Origin: UBA11996 sp964394975
GTDB taxonomy: Bacteria > Chloroflexota > Dehalococcoidia > Lucifugimonadales > UBA826
Direction of reading: 5' to 3'
NCBI GenBank assembly: GCA_964394975.1
Contig: CAYMZR010000098.1
Span: 1-7,086 of the forward strand
DNA: 7,086 bases
Part shown: positions 6,129 to 7,086 of the stretch, piece by piece
Numbering within the stretch: the first letter of the stretch is position 1
Layout: each line of letters opens with the position of its first letter
Translations under genes and position numbers: made by a program
Notes under the pieces: model-generated
What the model saw: only the letters and a program-made list of their open reading frames with translations
What the model was told of the DNA's origin: nothing
Database searches by the model: none

Positions 6129-7076
6129 TCATAAATTGGGAACTACCCGGTTCAAAAACAAATCAAGCTGTTTAGGTTGGTTGTAGGAAGCAAATCTTAC
6201 TATTATGGTTTCAGCACCAACATCCTCATAAGTTTTTATCCTAGCAATAACTTCCTCGGGAGATCCCCAAGGGCCCCATCTTTCCTGCCATATATTCACT
6301 CCATAATAAGCTTTAAGAAAATGATCTGATTCCTCTGTTAAATCTTCTTTGTTGTTTCCCATATTTACTGTCATATAAAAACTTTTTTCCATTTTAGTAA
6401 AACTTAAATCACCTGGGTCATAATATTCAGATACTTTATCAAGAACCAATTCATATTCATCCGGAAAATCCGAAATAGAAATTAACCCATCTCCAAGAAG
6501 TACCCGCTTGTACTGTCTATCCAATTTGGAACGGCCATGCGCCGCAACCAGAATAGGAACACCATTAGATTGGGGAGAAATCGGTTTAATTGACACATCT
6601 TTAACTTTGAAGTGCTCACCCTCAAAAGTTACCGATTCTCCTTTAGTAAGCGGTTTAAAAATTTTAATCGCTTCTTCAAATCTGCCCGCCCTCTTTCTCG
6701 GATCGACACCCACATTATTCCATTCCTGCCTTTGAGCATCGTTGAAAGCACCACCTACCCCCATTCCCAGTACAACCCTGCCTTCAGAAACCAGATCCAA
6801 AGTAGTGGCTACGTGTGCGAGTTGAACAGGATGCCTTAAAGAGGCGAGCAACACCGCGGTACCAAGGCGTATGGTCTTTGTCCTCGCAGCAATAGCAGAT
6901 AAGGCCGCAAAAGGTTCTAATCTAGGCTTTGCCGTTAAACTATCCCCCACCCAAATGGAATCGATACCAGCAGCCTCAACAATTTCAGCCATTTCGATTA
7001 TCTCATCTATATTAGTCGGGGGGGTATCTGCCATCAGTAAACCCCGAGTAGGAAGCAACACACCCAATTTTGTCAT
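6129..7076 (-). CDS. Luciferase-like (LLM class) flavin/F420-dependent oxidoreductase
   Basis: Member of the bacterial luciferase-like TIM-barrel superfamily, cytoplasmic enzymes using reduced FMN or coenzyme F420 for monooxygenation, reduction or dehydrogenation of organic substrates. The 315 residues begin with the typical first strand TKLGVLLPTRG, then AEIVEAAGIDSIWVGDSL (31-47), EPFAALSAIAARTKTIRLG (54-72), RHPVQLAHVATTLDLVSEGR (81-100), VVLGMGVGG (101-109), RFEEAIKIFKPL (132-143) and VPILVAAHG (173-181). The C-terminal part WGSPEEVIARIKTYEDVG (270-287), followed by ETIIVRF, is the usual barrel end. Substrate and cofactor cannot be told from sequence; many relatives are annotated as F420-dependent. 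The ATG at 7076 fits the family, but the frame stays open to the window edge, so a slightly earlier start and the promoter lie out of view. Its stop is 15 bases from that of the convergent ligA, with no terminator hairpin between them. Confidence 0.88.
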   Translation of the reverse strand: MTKLGVLLPTRGLLMADTPPTNIDEIIEMAEIVEAAGIDSIWVGDSLTAKPRLEPFAALSAIAARTKTIRLGTAVLLASLRHPVQLAHVATTLDLVSEGRVVLGMGVGGAFNDAQRQEWNNVGVDPRKRAGRFEEAIKIFKPLTKGESVTFEGEHFKVKDVSIKPISPQSNGVPILVAAHGRSKLDRQYKRVLLGDGLISISDFPDEYELVLDKVSEYYDPGDLSFTKMEKSFYMTVNMGNNKEDLTEESDHFLKAYYGVNIWQERWGPWGSPEEVIARIKTYEDVGAETIIVRFASYNQPKQLDLFLNRVVPNL

Positions 7077-7086
7077 ATTTGCACCA

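Noticed and set aside
6508..6839. Overlapping plus-strand frames inside the oxidoreductase gene
   Set aside because: Shadows of the well-supported minus-strand gene; translations show no recognisable motif.
1..7086. Search for CRISPR repeats, insertion sequence ends, tRNA genes, phage or defence genes
   Set aside because: Gaps between genes are at most about 185 bases; none contains tandem repeats, terminal inverted repeats of a transposon or a tRNA-like cloverleaf that I can see, and all five genes are metabolic or housekeeping.

Overview
The window carries five intact bacterial protein-coding genes and almost no spare DNA: gyrB (+), a class IV PLP aminotransferase (+), a cysteine synthase of the CysM type (-), ligA (+) and a luciferase-like flavin/F420-dependent oxidoreductase (-). 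Base composition is moderately AT-rich (by eye about 40% GC). The gyrase lacks the long C-terminal insertion of the enterobacterial protein, and its N-terminal part resembles, from memory, GyrB of Chloroflexota/Dehalococcoidia. A luciferase-like oxidoreductase beside housekeeping genes would fit the marine SAR202 branch of Chloroflexota, where this superfamily is expanded. This placement is an inference (roughly even odds) that a GyrB or LigA phylogeny would settle.

Layout. gyrB starts at the first base of the window, so its promoter and ribosome-binding site are not visible. A 91-base gap holds a promoter-like pair and a good Shine-Dalgarno that places the aminotransferase start at 2039, not at the ATG at 1976. 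The aminotransferase converges on the cysteine synthase across 47 bases. The cysteine synthase and ligA diverge from a 185-base spacer (3910-4094), the only regulatory-looking region. It holds a candidate promoter in each direction, a palindrome between the -35 and -10 of the cysteine synthase promoter, and a perfect 9-bp hairpin at the predicted 5' end of that mRNA. ligA then converges on the oxidoreductase across 15 bases. The oxidoreductase reading frame stays open to the right edge, but its ATG at 7076 gives a normal-looking N-terminus.

How the genes relate. gyrB and ligA serve DNA topology and replication/repair. The aminotransferase and cysteine synthase are PLP enzymes of amino acid metabolism, but they lie on opposite strands and are not an operon. 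The oxidoreductase has no evident partner here. Strand alternates (+,+,-,+,-), so most genes are probably single transcription units. I see no mobile element, CRISPR array, tRNA, rRNA, long repeat or broken gene, and no convincing new multi-gene system. The most worthwhile lead is the layered symmetry in the cysteine synthase/ligA spacer, which could be an operator plus 5' hairpin or an attenuator.
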